Assembly: GCA_019217005.1 (NCBI GenBank)
Contig: JAHBNG010000085.1
Coordinates: 1-62,976, forward strand
Direction: 5' to 3'
DNA: 62,976 nt
Source of the DNA: Chloroflexi bacterium TSY
Lineage (GTDB): Bacteria > Chloroflexota > Anaerolineae > Caldilineales > Caldilineaceae
Positions 17,321 to 27,549 of this stretch are shown one piece after another. Position 1 is the stretch's first letter. The number at the start of each line of letters is the position of its first letter. Under the pieces are notes generated by a model. That model did no database searches. It was not told the DNA's origin and worked only from the letters and a program-made list of their open reading frames with translations. Both the position numbers and the translations under genes were made by a program.

Positions 17321-19078
17321 ATGACGACCACCATCCGTCACCTCTCTTTTGACGACTACTTGACTTATACCGAATTGACTGAGTTGTTGACAGACTTAGT
17401 CGCCTCTTTTCCGACGCTTACCCAGTTACATGATATTGGTACCAGCCACCGCGGGCGCACAATTTGGCTTCTGGAAATACACAACCCAGAAAGTGGTCCT
17501 GCCAATGAAAAGCCTGGCTACTATATTGACGCCAACATCCATGCAGAAGAGATTAGCGGTACCTCTGTTGTTGTCTACACGGCTTGGACGTTGCTCAGTC
17601 GATACGGGCAGGATCCGCTGGTGACGCGCCTTGTGGACGAGCAAGTCTTCTATCTAGTTCCACGCGTCAATCCCGACGGTGCCGAGATCGTTCAGTCGAT
17701 GCCCTTTTATGAGTGGATCGGCAATGGACGACATTTACCGGGCGAGGAGCAATTTGGTCCAGGCCTGCATTACGCTGATATCAATAGGGATGGCGAGATT
17801 TTGGACATGCGGATTCGCGACGATGCTGGCGAATGGAAAGTTAGCGATATAGACCCACGTCTAATGCTGCCCCGCGATCCGGATGAAGTTGATGGTACCT
17901 ATTACCGAGTGGTGCCTGAGGGTCGTTTGATCGATTGGGATGGCGGTGACTTTGTGATTCCCAATCCTCAGGATGGCAATTTAAATCGCAATTATCCATC
18001 CAATTGGGTACCCGAAAGTCAGCAATATGGTTCTGGCGAACATCCTTTAAGTGAACCCGAAATAGCCGCAGTTGTGCGCTGGATTCTGGATCACCCAAAC
18101 ATTGCCGGGATGCAATGTTATCATACCCACAGTGGCGTTATCTTGCGCCCTTGGCTCACCTATCCCGATTCCCATTTTCAGGGCAGTGACAAGCTGCTCT
18201 ACGAGATGATCGGTGAGATGGGTGTTGCGGAGACGGGGTATCCACTTATCTCGGTCTACAATGACTTTACTCCGGACAAAAACTTAAAGCGCTTTGGCTC
18301 ATCCATCGATTGGACCTTTGGTGCGCTGGGCATCCCCACCTTTAGCACCGAATTGTGGGACGTCTTCAAAGAATCAGGCATTGAACGCGAAGATTTCTAC
18401 CCGCTTCGTCATTTCAGCGAGGATGATCAATTGAAACTGTTGCGCTGGCAGGACGACAAGCTGAACGGCGAAGGTTTTATGCCGTGGACACCCTTTGACC
18501 ATCCGCAGCTAGGGCCAGTGGAAATTGGTGGTTGGCGACGGATGTACACGTTCCGAAATCCACCTCCAGAGCACTATCTGGCAGAGATGGCTCAGGCCAA
18601 CTGTCGCTTTACCCTACGCCATGCCGCTTGTGCCCCTCGGTTGCGTGCTCGGAATCTGATCGTGGAACAGCTCGCCGAAGAACTCTACAAGATTAGCCTT
18701 GTTATCGAAAATATGGGCTTCCTAGCCACCAATCTAAGCGACCAAGCGCTCGCCATGCAAGAAGCCGTGCCCGTTCACGTTGAATTGATATCTGATGGTG
18801 AGCTTGGCTTTGTAGAGGGTCAACCCACTCAAGAAATTGGCCATCTTGCAGGTCGATTGGGACGCAACATGGCCTACACCCGTTTCTATGACTGGCCAGT
18901 ATCGAACCAGACAGCCACCTGGACAATCCGTTTGGCCGAGACGTCTCCTCATCAACTGACCATTCGTGCAGGTTGTCCTCGGGCTGGGTTCATAACAGTC
19001 AAGGTCACAATCGAACCAGACGGAACCTGTACAGCAACGCCAGAGAGTGTCACAATGGGCAGGAGTGATCATCGATGA
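17321..19078 (+). CDS. M14-family zinc carboxypeptidase
   Basis: It is 585 residues without a signal peptide. Residues 12-420 fit the M14 domain: zinc ligands His74 and Glu77 in ANIHAEEISG, third His in QCYHTHSGV, and the catalytic Glu probably in FSTELWDVF. NPDGAEI, normally near the substrate pocket, is present. Residues 430-585 are a beta-rich C-terminal domain. It removes C-terminal residues from peptides or modified amino acids, presumably cytoplasmic. Its stop overlaps the next start (ATGA at 19075), so it is translationally coupled to the M24 gene. The candidate GntR operator lies 176 bp upstream. Confidence 0.9.
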   Translation: MTTTIRHLSFDDYLTYTELTELLTDLVASFPTLTQLHDIGTSHRGRTIWLLEIHNPESGPANEKPGYYIDANIHAEEISGTSVVVYTAWTLLSRYGQDPLVTRLVDEQVFYLVPRVNPDGAEIVQSMPFYEWIGNGRHLPGEEQFGPGLHYADINRDGEILDMRIRDDAGEWKVSDIDPRLMLPRDPDEVDGTYYRVVPEGRLIDWDGGDFVIPNPQDGNLNRNYPSNWVPESQQYGSGEHPLSEPEIAAVVRWILDHPNIAGMQCYHTHSGVILRPWLTYPDSHFQGSDKLLYEMIGEMGVAETGYPLISVYNDFTPDKNLKRFGSSIDWTFGALGIPTFSTELWDVFKESGIEREDFYPLRHFSEDDQLKLLRWQDDKLNGEGFMPWTPFDHPQLGPVEIGGWRRMYTFRNPPPEHYLAEMAQANCRFTLRHAACAPRLRARNLIVEQLAEELYKISLVIENMGFLATNLSDQALAMQEAVPVHVELISDGELGFVEGQPTQEIGHLAGRLGRNMAYTRFYDWPVSNQTATWTIRLAETSPHQLTIRAGCPRAGFITVKVTIEPDGTCTATPESVTMGRSDHR

Positions 19079-20247
19079 CGACCACCGCCACTCGTTCCGT
19101 TCATCTGAATCAGGCCCACTATGGAGATCGAATTGTCCAGATTCAACATCATTTGGCGAAGCAGGAACTCGATGGTCTGCTCTTGCTCGACGCAGCCAAC
19201 ATCATGTGGGCATCCGGCTTCTTCCATATTCCCAATGAGCGACCACTAAGCCTCTATATTCCCACCAATGATGCACCCATCCTCTTTGTCCCCTTTTTGG
19301 AAAAAGAGAATGCCGAGGCCAGCGGAATTGAAACTGTCAAGACCTATTGGGAATTTCCTGGCGCAGTCCCGCCAGAAGTTTGGATGATGCAGGAGATTCC
19401 TGGTGAAAAAATAGCCGTTGACGGGGTTGGCCACGGCCGTTTTCTGCAAATGCAAGGAGTTAAGCCTCAATTATGCTTGGATGGCGTTGTGGCCAAGTTA
19501 CGCTACATCAAAACTGAAGCAGAACTGGCGTTGATCCAACAAGCTGCTGCCTATGCCGATTTTGGCTTGAGCGTGGCCAGATCAGCCGTAGCAGAACGAA
19601 TTCACAGTGGAGTCACCGAACTCGATGTAGTGTAGATAGTTCAGACAGAGACAACATCCAAAATGCGGCGTGAATTGGATGATTTGGTCAACTTTTACCG
19701 TGGTGCTGTAGTCCTCACTGCACATACGGGTGCACGCGCTGCTTTGCCTCATGGACAGCCCGGTCCCATCCAAATTAAACCTGGCGATACGCTGATTGTG
19801 GGGATCGGCGTAAAAGTGGGCGGATATCATGCAGAAAGCGGCTGTACCTTCATCATTGGTGAGCCAACGATGGACCAGATGCGCTGTTTAGAAGCAACCT
19901 GGGCCTGCGACCAGGCAGCGGTTGATGGACTGACGCCTGGCACTACTTGTACAGCAGTCAACGATGCTGCTTTAGCCGTGCTGCATGATGCTGGCTACAG
20001 TGACAACATTCGCCACCGCATCGGTCATGGCATCGGCATCGAAGGTCACGAAGCGCCTTGGCTTTCGGAGGGGGATGAGACAATTTTGCAGCCGATGATG
20101 GTCTTTTCCAACGAGCCAGGCATCTATCGACCGGGCATTGATGGCTATCGTATTATTGACACTATGGTGGTAACAGAAGAGGGCGGGCAGCGGCTCAGTC
20201 GGTATTTGAGTGAACATGATCCCGCAGATCGGGTGATTTCTACATAA
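19075..20247 (+). pseudogene. M24 peptidase (Xaa-Pro aminopeptidase/creatinase-like) with an in-frame stop
   Basis: The start ATG 19075 overlaps the M14 stop. The creatinase N-terminal domain (residues 10-130: LDGLLLLDAANIMWASGFFH) leads into the pita-bread domain. A TAG at 19633-19635 (after TELDVV) interrupts it, and the same frame continues IVQTETTSKMRRELDDLV to 20247. Metal positions: VGIGVKVGGYHAESG has Gly/Glu where the two Asp ligands usually stand, while GHGIGIEGHE, FSNEPGIY and VVTEEGG look normal. Without the stop it would be 390 residues, a full-length protein. The loss may be a point mutation or an error; the unusual metal site suggests a variant subfamily. Confidence 0.85.
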
Positions 20248-20426
20248 AGGAAATGGTCAGCGTTTCATCAATAGCCTGAGTAGGATCAAATCTAAATTAT
20301 GCTCAAGCGAAATGCGTTCGCTATTACAGTCGCGATAGGCAGGTTCATGATATTTGATAGATCTCCTTTTTATACTGATTTCCTCTCCACTTATGAATCA
20401 TGTGGGAATATGGAAGAATAGGGACC

Positions 20427-21797
20427 ATGCAAGATATCTATGACTGGATCGATGCCCGTCAAGAGGAACTAGTGGCCGAATTACAAACATTGCTCCAACA
20501 GCCAAGTATCAGTGCGCAAAAGATCGGGCTGAATGAGTGTGCCGATCTCTTGATGGGCCAGATGATTACTGATGGCTTGTCAAATACTGGGCGTATCCCT
20601 GTTCCCGGTGGACCGGATCTGCTCTACGCAACGGAGCAAGCTATCACCCCTGACGCAAAGACCTTGCTCTGTTATAGTCACTACGACGTTCAACCCCCAG
20701 AACCGCTCGACAAATGGATCGATCCTCCTTTCAGCGCTGCAATCCGAGATGGCGTGATCTACGCCAGAGGAGCCACCGACAACAAATCAGGCGCATTGGC
20801 CTTTGTGCGGGCAGCCCAGGCGTTCCGCGAGGTGCGGGGCGGTGTACCCGTCAACTTGACTTTCCTCATTGAAGGCGAAGAAGAAGTGGGCAGTCCTCAT
20901 TTGGCATCGTGGGTTGAGAATAACAAAGAACTTTGCCAATGCGACGCCAGCATCGGCTTGGATGGCGGTGTCAATCGCACTTCATTTAAGCCCGAAATCC
21001 ATCTCGGCATCAAAGCGATCCTGGCTGTGGAACTGCGGGTGAAGAGCCACGACATCGACTTTTGGAGTGGCCGTGCTCAATTGATGAAAGCCCAAAGCGC
21101 GGCTTGGCGACTGGTTCATTGCTTGGGAACCCTCTTTGACCAGGAGGGGCGCATCCTCATCGAGGGTTGGTATGATGAACTGCTGCCCCCTGATGAAGAT
21201 GATCTCTATTATTTGCGGCAAGAGCTAGAATTTTTTGATCGGGCCGAGCTGGCTCGTCAATTTGGCTTAACCAAGGATTTTCCCTTTGATGATGATGTGG
21301 AACTCCTCAAGGCGATTCATTATGGCGCTTCGTGCAACATTGCGGGTCTGAATGCTGGGTACACGGGGGAAGGGATGAAGACCATCGTACCGATGGAAGC
21401 GTCAGCTAAGCTCGACTTCCGTTGCCCGCCCAAGCTCGAGCCTGCCGATCAGCTCAAGAAGTTGGAAGCCCATCTTCAGAAACATGGTTTTGACGACGTC
21501 GAAATCGTCACCCATACCGTGCGGGCCAATCCATACAAAACCCCAGTCAGTCAGGCCATCAGTCAAGCAGTGATTCATGCGGCAGAACAGATATGGGGTG
21601 AACAACCAGTTGTCATGGGTGTCAGCATTCAAGGCATTATCATGATCCATGTCCCCCATCCTGCCGTGCTGAGCGGCTTTGGTGCTGCGGAGAATAATTT
21701 ACACGCGCCCAATGAAAATATGCCCATTGACCGTTACCTGAAAGGCATTAAATTTGCTGCGACTATATTTCAGGAGTTCGCCAACCGCACAACCTAG
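20427..21797 (+). CDS. M20-family metallo-dipeptidase
   Basis: I chose ATG 20427 (MQDIYDWIDARQEELVAELQ); an upstream ATG 20400 adds nine atypical residues. Two-metal ligands: His in CYSHYDVQP, bridging Asp in GATDNKSG, Glu pair in IEGEEEVGS, Asp in GLDGGV and His in ENNLHAPNE. The dimerisation domain inserts at about residues 200-320. It cleaves dipeptides or N-acyl amino acids in the cytoplasm. The stop codon TAG straddles the IS630 insertion (TA target plus first base of the IS), so a few native C-terminal residues may be missing; the length (about 456) is still normal. Confidence 0.9.
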   Translation: MQDIYDWIDARQEELVAELQTLLQQPSISAQKIGLNECADLLMGQMITDGLSNTGRIPVPGGPDLLYATEQAITPDAKTLLCYSHYDVQPPEPLDKWIDPPFSAAIRDGVIYARGATDNKSGALAFVRAAQAFREVRGGVPVNLTFLIEGEEEVGSPHLASWVENNKELCQCDASIGLDGGVNRTSFKPEIHLGIKAILAVELRVKSHDIDFWSGRAQLMKAQSAAWRLVHCLGTLFDQEGRILIEGWYDELLPPDEDDLYYLRQELEFFDRAELARQFGLTKDFPFDDDVELLKAIHYGASCNIAGLNAGYTGEGMKTIVPMEASAKLDFRCPPKLEPADQLKKLEAHLQKHGFDDVEIVTHTVRANPYKTPVSQAISQAVIHAAEQIWGEQPVVMGVSIQGIIMIHVPHPAVLSGFGAAENNLHAPNENMPIDRYLKGIKFAATIFQEFANRTT

Positions 21798-23119
21798 TAC
21801 AAAGAGGCATAAATGATTACGTAGATAGAGCCTTGCCCTTGTAGGTCCACTGGAAAGGTTTAGCCATAGTTTGGTTGTAGTAGTCAATGAAAGCGAAAAC
21901 TTTGTTGCGTAAGTCATCAAGAGAAAGAAAAGAACCTTTGCGCAATAGTTTACGGACCAAAATGCTAATCCAGATTTCAATCTGATTCATCCAGGAAGCA
22001 TGTTTAGGCGTATAGTAGAAGACAATGCGATGTTCTTGATGGGACAAGAATTCGGCACGAGTCTTCATGGATTCGAGGATGCCAGATTTGCCTTTTACAC
22101 CAAGATCACAGGTGATGTCCGACTCAGCGGCCACGTAGCGAACAAGAGATTCGGAGCAATGGATGTTGAGATTATCAACCACGATATGCCAACGTTTGAT
22201 GTGAGGGTGTGCCTCAACCATCTGGCGAATATGTGCAACATAATCGTGCTCGGTGCGGGTGGGTTCAGCAGTGACCCAGAGAATGCCACCCAAGGCAACA
22301 TTGAATGTCAGGATGAAGGCTAAGGTGCCATGACGGATATACTCATGCTCAATGAGACGGTCTTTGCCAGGGACAGTTGGACGATCGGGATATTTCCTTT
22401 CGAGGGCTTGAACCCCTGTCTTTTCATCGTTGGAAACAACGAGTTCACCCTTCTTCGCCAGTTCAGAAGCACGGGCATAGAGGTCATTGATGGTTTGGCT
22501 CTTCACCTCAAAGAGTTCATCCTTGGGCGTGTTTTGCCAGTAGCGACTCATATGGGGCCGAATTGATGCATCTTTTTAAAAGCCTCGCCGCATGTCTGGG
22601 TGAGATACTTTCTACTATATTTCGCTTGACCAGTTCGTCGGCGATTTCTCGCCCTGTCCATTCGCTGATGGGACGCCCGCACTTCTCTGGCGATTCACAG
22701 GCCAAGGCTTCCAGTTGGCATCTTTGGTCTGCCGTGATTACGGACGGTGCCCCAGGACGTGGCAGGTCTTCCAACCTCTCTTGCGCTGTGAGTTCTTCCA
22801 GCGGTATCGCTTCTAGAGCTAGCCATCTCTTTTTCCAGTTGAAGACCGTTTTGCGAGACACGCCCACTTCTAGGCTAATTGTCCCAGAATCTTTACCCGC
22901 AGCTGCGTACAAAATTATCTGCGCTCGCTTGACCATCTGTTGGCCCGTTGTGTGCCCCTTGACTAACTGCTCTAGACCTTCTTTCGCTTTTGGGCTTAGT
23001 TCGATTTTTTCGGCTTCTGGACCTGGCATCTCTTTTTCTCCTTCTTTGGGATATTATCGATGCCTCCAGTTTACATAACTCCTGCAATTATCTATGTAAT
23101 CATTTATGCCTTTCTGTAC
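21797..23119 (-). mobile_element. IS630-family element, copy 1
   Basis: The ends GTACAAAGAGGCATAAATGA and, inverted, TCATTTATGCCTTTCTGTAC are flanked by TA (21795-21796 and 23120-23121), the target duplicated by this family. Copy 2 lies inverted at 57851-59168. The two are nearly identical. Confidence 0.92.
21817..23029 (-). CDS. IS630-family transposase in two overlapping frames (orfA 22517-23029, orfB 21817-22551)
   Basis: orfA (170 aa, [20 protein letters not shown]) carries the paired HTH ([20 protein letters not shown]). orfB (244 aa, [20 protein letters not shown]) carries the DDE domain: [11 protein letters not shown] region, Asp in [10 protein letters not shown] and Glu in [10 protein letters not shown]. 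The join is at CTTTTAAAAAGATGC: orfA reads on to KRCINSAPY, whereas a shift to the orfB frame would give [15 protein letters not shown], the expected continuous protein. The identical arrangement occurs in copy 2, so it is either a programmed frameshift at T TTA AAA AG or an inherited defect. Confidence 0.88.
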
Positions 23120-23396
23120 TAGCAAATGCCCAATGTCTTGAGCTTGTGGAGTCACCATGCATGACGACTCCACAGCGAATCGGTTTTAACTTAACGACAT
23201 TGAGTAAATGCCAACAGAAGTTCGCATAAGGTTTTCTCAAGCTGTTTCCCAGCGGTAGTCAACGAATTAAGGAATGACGATTCAATAATTCATCGATGTC
23301 ATTCTCGAGTGAAACGAAGAATCTTCGATGAGTTATTTAATTCCGAATCCTAAACTGCTTTGCTATTGACTGAAAGGTGTACGAGGAGGACAGTTC

Positions 23397-24326
23397 ATGA
23401 CAACCTACCATTTGGATGACCAGCACTGTCACGCATTTTGGGACAATTCGCATCCACCACGTATTCAGATTGCGCCAGGTGATATCGTTGTCTTCGAGAC
23501 GCTAGAAGCATCAGCTGGGCAGGTAATACCTGCGTCCACCAGCGAGACATTGGCAACCCTTAGCTTCGATCCAATCCATCCATTGACCGGCCCCGTCTAC
23601 ATCAAGGGCGCCGAGCCAGGTGATGGGCTGGAAGTTGAGATTGTCAGCATTGAACACAAGGGGTGGGGCTGGAATGCGGTTCTCCCTGGTTTTGGTCTAT
23701 TGGCAGACGATTTTGCCCCGCCATATCTCCATCATTATCAATTAGAAGAATCGACTTGCGTCTTCAGCGACACGATTCATATTCCCTACGAACCGTTCTG
23801 TGGCGTTATGGGCGTTGCACCGGCGGAAGAAGGCCGCTTGGACACGATTCCCCCGCGCGTTAATGGCGGAAACTTGGACATCCGTCACCTGACGCCCGGT
23901 GCCCGCGCCATATTCCCCGTACTTGTGCCCGGAGCCCTCTTTTCCTGTGGCGACTGTCATTCAGCCCAAGGTGATGGAGAGGTCAACGGTACCGGCATTG
24001 AGACACCCATGACCGTCACGCTGCGTTTTTCTCTGTTGAAGGGGGCCCAAGTGCCAGAGTTACGCTTCTTTACAGCACCGAATCAACCGCTGACCGTAAC
24101 GGATGGAGCGGGCTACTACGTGACAACTGCTCATGGACCTGACCTCTTCACCAATGCACAACAGTCCATTCGCTACATGATTGAATACCTGAGCAGTGAG
24201 TATGGATTGACGGCCGAGGGGGCTTATTGCCTCTGTGGCGCGGCAGTTGATCTAAAAATCAGCGAAATTGTCGATGCACCCAATTGGATCGTTTCCGCCT
24301 ATCTGCCCTTGAGCATATTCACATAA
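23397..24326 (+). CDS. Acetamidase/formamidase (FmdA_AmdA family)
   Basis: It is 309 residues after GAGGAGGAC. Family signatures: QCHAFWDNSHPPRIQIAPGD-like opening (seen here as DDQHCHAFWDNSHPP), GPVYIKGAEPGD, CGVMGVAPAEEG, NGGNLDIRHLTPGA, and FSCGDCHSAQGDGEVNGTGI with conserved Asp, His and Glu at the active site. These enzymes release ammonia from short amides. It stands downstream of IS630 copy 1, so its link to the upstream peptidase genes has been interrupted. Confidence 0.93.
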   Translation: MTTYHLDDQHCHAFWDNSHPPRIQIAPGDIVVFETLEASAGQVIPASTSETLATLSFDPIHPLTGPVYIKGAEPGDGLEVEIVSIEHKGWGWNAVLPGFGLLADDFAPPYLHHYQLEESTCVFSDTIHIPYEPFCGVMGVAPAEEGRLDTIPPRVNGGNLDIRHLTPGARAIFPVLVPGALFSCGDCHSAQGDGEVNGTGIETPMTVTLRFSLLKGAQVPELRFFTAPNQPLTVTDGAGYYVTTAHGPDLFTNAQQSIRYMIEYLSSEYGLTAEGAYCLCGAAVDLKISEIVDAPNWIVSAYLPLSIFT

Positions 24327-24356
24327 TTGGGTGTGTACCACAAAGTGGGTAAATTG

Positions 24357-24488
24357 AGAGCGTGTTTTAAAAGTGTCACAGCGTGTCATTCTGAGTGGAG
24401 GAACGGAGCGAAGAATCCTCTTTTTGCACTCGGAACCAGGGATTCTTCGTCCCAAAACCTCCTCAGAATGACTTTTAAAACACGCTCT
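24357..24488. repeat. Palindromic repeat element with AGAGCGTGTTTTAAAAGT ends, copy 1
   Basis: AGAGCGTGTTTTAAAAGT (24357-24374) is perfectly inverted at 24471-24488. The interior contains GTCATTCTGAG and GAAGAATCC in both orientations. A homologous, inverted copy lies at 60093-60262. Non-coding; resembles short MITE or REP-like elements. Confidence 0.75.
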
Positions 24489-24618
24489 GAGCGGACTCTC
24501 AGACTAAGCGGCCTCCATTTACACACTTTGGGACACATTGTCTATAATTTGATGGCCACAAGCACAATGGTAGGTTACGCTTGATCCTTTTCCACACCCA
24601 CAAAGCAGAAAGAAAACC

Positions 24619-26043
24619 ATGAATTTACCTGATCCCACCAAAAAATTCGTCGGCATTCAAATCAGCCCGATCAGTTTTATTGATGAGGGGGTGGATGCCG
24701 TTCTCGAAACCCTCAAGGACCGAGTTGGCGTCAACGTGTTGATGATCGGCACGGTCTCCTGGCTGGGTTTGAAGGCTGGTCGCAGCATCTCGTATGAACT
24801 GGATGGTTGGCCCGATCATGGTGTGCCGGAACCGCTGACTATGAAAGGTGGTGCGTACTTTGAACCTCATGCGGAATATTACGCCAACACGATGATCAAG
24901 GACTTCCGCGCCAAAGACCCAGAGATGGATGGTGTAGATGTGCTGGAGATGGTCATTCCCGCGGCTCGAGAGCGGGGAATGAAGATCATGCCCGAGTTGA
25001 TGGAGCCCCTCTTCAAGTATGCGGGTCATGGTTCTGTCAATAACGTGGATATTCCCAATCTGCCTCAGTGTCTCGAAATCGACGCGTTTGGCCGCCATGG
25101 GGCTGAACCTTGCACCAACAATCCTGACTATCGACGCTGGTGGCACGCCATGATCGAGGATCAGTCTCGTAGCTATGACATCGACGGCATCATGTGGTGC
25201 AATGAACGCCGTAGCCCGCTGGACCAGATGATCTATGGCGAGGCACCAGGTTGCTTCTGTGAACATTGTCGCACATTGGCCATGCAGCGCGGTTTGGATG
25301 TGGAACCGATTCGCAAAGCGTTTTTAGAGGTCTTTAACTTTTTCGAGCAGGCCCGAGATGGTGCTGAATTTGTGGATGGGGCCATGATCGAATTTATGCG
25401 GGTGCTCTTTTACAATCCGGAGGTCTTGCTTTGGGAACGTTTCTGGCTTGAACGCAACAAGGATCTGGATCGGGAACTCTATGGCCAGGTCAAATGGGTC
25501 AATCCCAATCTGGAGTTTGGCCTCAACGTCTGGAATCGCAACCACTTCAATATGTTCCGGAAAGCCCAATGGCCCTGGGCCGAGCAGACCCGCTATGCTG
25601 ATTGGGTCAAACCCATCACCTACCAGCACCAATCGGGCGACATTTACTTCCGCGAGATGAGCGAGTTCCACAAATCGTTCCTACGTGACTTTACGCCCCA
25701 AGAGATCTCACCGATTATGTACAAGTTGCTGGGCTTGAATGAGGCACCGTGGGATGAGGTGGTGCAAGCGGGGTTGGATCCCGACACCTACGTCTACGGT
25801 CAATGCGCCGACGCTGTGCGTGGCGTTGCCGGGAAAGTGCCTGTCTACATGGGCATTGGCGTGGATGCACCGCGCACCCGTGCCGACCAAGCCGTCTGTA
25901 CGCCGAATATCGCTTATCGCAGTGTGTTGGCAACCTACCGGGCGGGTGGAGAAGGGGTTATCTTTGCGCCCAATTATGCGAGCATGAAGTTAACGAATCT
26001 GGATGGGGCGGCTCAGGCACTTGAGGAGTTGGGGTTGAAATAA
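24619..26043 (+). CDS. Putative TIM-barrel hydrolase, function unknown
   Basis: It is 474 residues behind AGAAAG. The opening (FVGIQISPISFIDEGVDAVL, VNVLMIGTVSWLG) and later barrel-like strands (GMKIMPELMEPLF, DIDGIMWCNERRSP, LEFGLNVWNRNHF, KPITYQHQSGD, VPVYMGIGVD, GGEGVIFAPNYAS) look like a glycoside-hydrolase-type (beta/alpha)8 barrel with acidic residues after strands 4 and 7. CFCEHC in the middle could bind a metal. No signal peptide. It precedes the amidohydrolase-aminotransferase-oxidoreductase row, so it may act on a sugar-linked or N-substituted substrate; that is inference. Confidence 0.65.
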   Translation: MNLPDPTKKFVGIQISPISFIDEGVDAVLETLKDRVGVNVLMIGTVSWLGLKAGRSISYELDGWPDHGVPEPLTMKGGAYFEPHAEYYANTMIKDFRAKDPEMDGVDVLEMVIPAARERGMKIMPELMEPLFKYAGHGSVNNVDIPNLPQCLEIDAFGRHGAEPCTNNPDYRRWWHAMIEDQSRSYDIDGIMWCNERRSPLDQMIYGEAPGCFCEHCRTLAMQRGLDVEPIRKAFLEVFNFFEQARDGAEFVDGAMIEFMRVLFYNPEVLLWERFWLERNKDLDRELYGQVKWVNPNLEFGLNVWNRNHFNMFRKAQWPWAEQTRYADWVKPITYQHQSGDIYFREMSEFHKSFLRDFTPQEISPIMYKLLGLNEAPWDEVVQAGLDPDTYVYGQCADAVRGVAGKVPVYMGIGVDAPRTRADQAVCTPNIAYRSVLATYRAGGEGVIFAPNYASMKLTNLDGAAQALEELGLK

Positions 26044-26133
26044 AGGTAGTTGCTCAAGAATGCTGTGAATATCCTTTTGAAGAGATTCTACTTGCGCTTC
26101 CTGCGAATAGGATGTTGGAACGGTGTTTAACAT
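25990..26133 (-). CDS. Small antisense-oriented gene with a strong ribosome-binding site, unknown
   Basis: ATG 26133 is preceded by TATATGGAGGAATT, a strong Shine-Dalgarno at good spacing. The 47-codon product MLNTVPTSYSQEAQVESLQK continues with helical SILEQLPLFQPQLL and overlaps the 3' end of the TIM-barrel gene. It resembles the N-terminus of small antitoxin-like or transposon-accessory peptides, without proof. It may be a gene cut short by the neighbouring gene. Confidence 0.35.
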   Translation of the reverse strand: MLNTVPTSYSQEAQVESLQKDIHSILEQLPLFQPQLLKCLSRPIQIR

Positions 26134-26322
26134 AATTCCTCCATATACGATATATCTCCACAGTTTTACTATGTGTATTTTACAACGAACCAGTGACAAA
26201 TAAAAGTCCATTCTTTTGCAAGGGTGCGTACTCCATTTTCGGGAATACTTTGAGATATTTGTCTTCCGTTCTCGCCCAGTTTCCTAAAGATGGGACGCAC
26301 CCCTTTAACAAGGAGAATCCCA

Positions 26323-27549
26323 ATGCCCGAACCAGCTGCCTGGCGTTACCAAAAACTGATCAAACCCATGTTCGACCCGCCAGCCGAACGTCACATTCTG
26401 TCCGGCCGCGTTCTGACCTGCAATGACGATGAGGTGATCGAAGACGGCTTTGTCGAATTCGACAATGGCAAAATTGTAGCGGTTGGCTCAGCATCCGAAC
26501 TGGGGAGCCGGATCGACCAAGCGACAGAGACCCGTGGCACAATCCTACCTGGTCTCTTCAACAACCATGCCCATCTGGCGTGGGACGGTATCCACGATTT
26601 GGCCCGCCAATCCATGGACGACGCCCTAGAAATTAGCGCCTACAAGTCGGCGGGGAACATGCTCATCAACCTGCGGGCCGGCGTCACCACCGTCCGTGAT
26701 CTGGGCATGAACCAATCCAACATTGTCGCCAAACAGGCCATCGAACAAGGCATCTTTCCCGGACCGCGTCTACTCATCTGTGGTGAGGCGATTATCCAGA
26801 CCGGTGGCCACACCTATTGGTGTTGTCGAGAGGCCAGCGGGGCTGACGAGATGCGCCGAGCCGTGCGCGAGCAGGTGCGGGCTGGGGCCGACCTCATTAA
26901 GATTATGGCCTGCCACGACACGCTGGAATTTACTGATGAGGAGCTAACTGCCGTCATTGACGAATCGCATCGCAACGGGTTGCCGATCACGGCCCACGCC
27001 ACCTACAACGACTGTATTGAGAGGGTGGCGCGCTTTGGCATCGATTGTGTAGAACATGGGGGGAGCATGACCGCCGAAACGATCCAGCTGCTGCTCGATA
27101 AAAACATCCCGATTGTGACAACCTTTGCCCCCCTCGTCATGCAGAGCCAAGCTGAATTAGCCCGTCAATACCACATCCCTGAATGGAAGATCGAGGAACG
27201 TCAGAAGGCTGTTGCCAGCCGCGACCGCTACGATGGATTGATCAAAGCGGCAGAAGCGGGTGTGACCATCGCCTTTGGGACCGATGCAGGCAGCCCCGTT
27301 GTTGGGCATAACGTGATTGCGCCGGAGATGGCCTTTATGGTCAAACTAGGCGTCAAGAAGGACAACTATGATGCCATCCGCAGCGCCAGCAGCGTGGCTG
27401 CGCAAATCAACAGCCTCGAGGAAGAGTTAGGGACATTAGAGGCCGGCAAAACAGCCGATGTGATTGTCGTCGATGGCAATCCCCTGGAAGATCTATTTGC
27501 GTTAGAAAGCGTAACGATGACATTCAAAGAGGGAAAACGGTTGGTATGA
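26323..27549 (+). CDS. Amidohydrolase (imidazolonepropionase/prolidase-like)
   Basis: The start is ATG 26323 (MPEPAAWRYQKLIKP) because AAGGAGAATCC precedes it; the in-frame ATG 26290 has no such site. It is 408 residues with the composite beta-sandwich plus barrel layout. Metal residues: HAH in NNHAHLAWDG, carboxylated-Lys candidate in LIKIMACHD, His in ITAHATYND, His in CVEHGGSM, and Asp in FGTDAGSP. It hydrolyses C-N bonds of cyclic amides, N-acyl or Xaa-Pro-like substrates. It overlaps the next gene by 4 bp (ATGA), giving an operon of hydrolase, aminotransferase, oxidoreductase and epimerase. Confidence 0.92.
   Translation: MPEPAAWRYQKLIKPMFDPPAERHILSGRVLTCNDDEVIEDGFVEFDNGKIVAVGSASELGSRIDQATETRGTILPGLFNNHAHLAWDGIHDLARQSMDDALEISAYKSAGNMLINLRAGVTTVRDLGMNQSNIVAKQAIEQGIFPGPRLLICGEAIIQTGGHTYWCCREASGADEMRRAVREQVRAGADLIKIMACHDTLEFTDEELTAVIDESHRNGLPITAHATYNDCIERVARFGIDCVEHGGSMTAETIQLLLDKNIPIVTTFAPLVMQSQAELARQYHIPEWKIEERQKAVASRDRYDGLIKAAEAGVTIAFGTDAGSPVVGHNVIAPEMAFMVKLGVKKDNYDAIRSASSVAAQINSLEEELGTLEAGKTADVIVVDGNPLEDLFALESVTMTFKEGKRLV

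Noticed and set aside
22563..23078. Frame antisense to IS630 orfA (also at 57892-58407)
   Set aside because: Exact shadow of the transposase gene, present in both IS copies for that reason.
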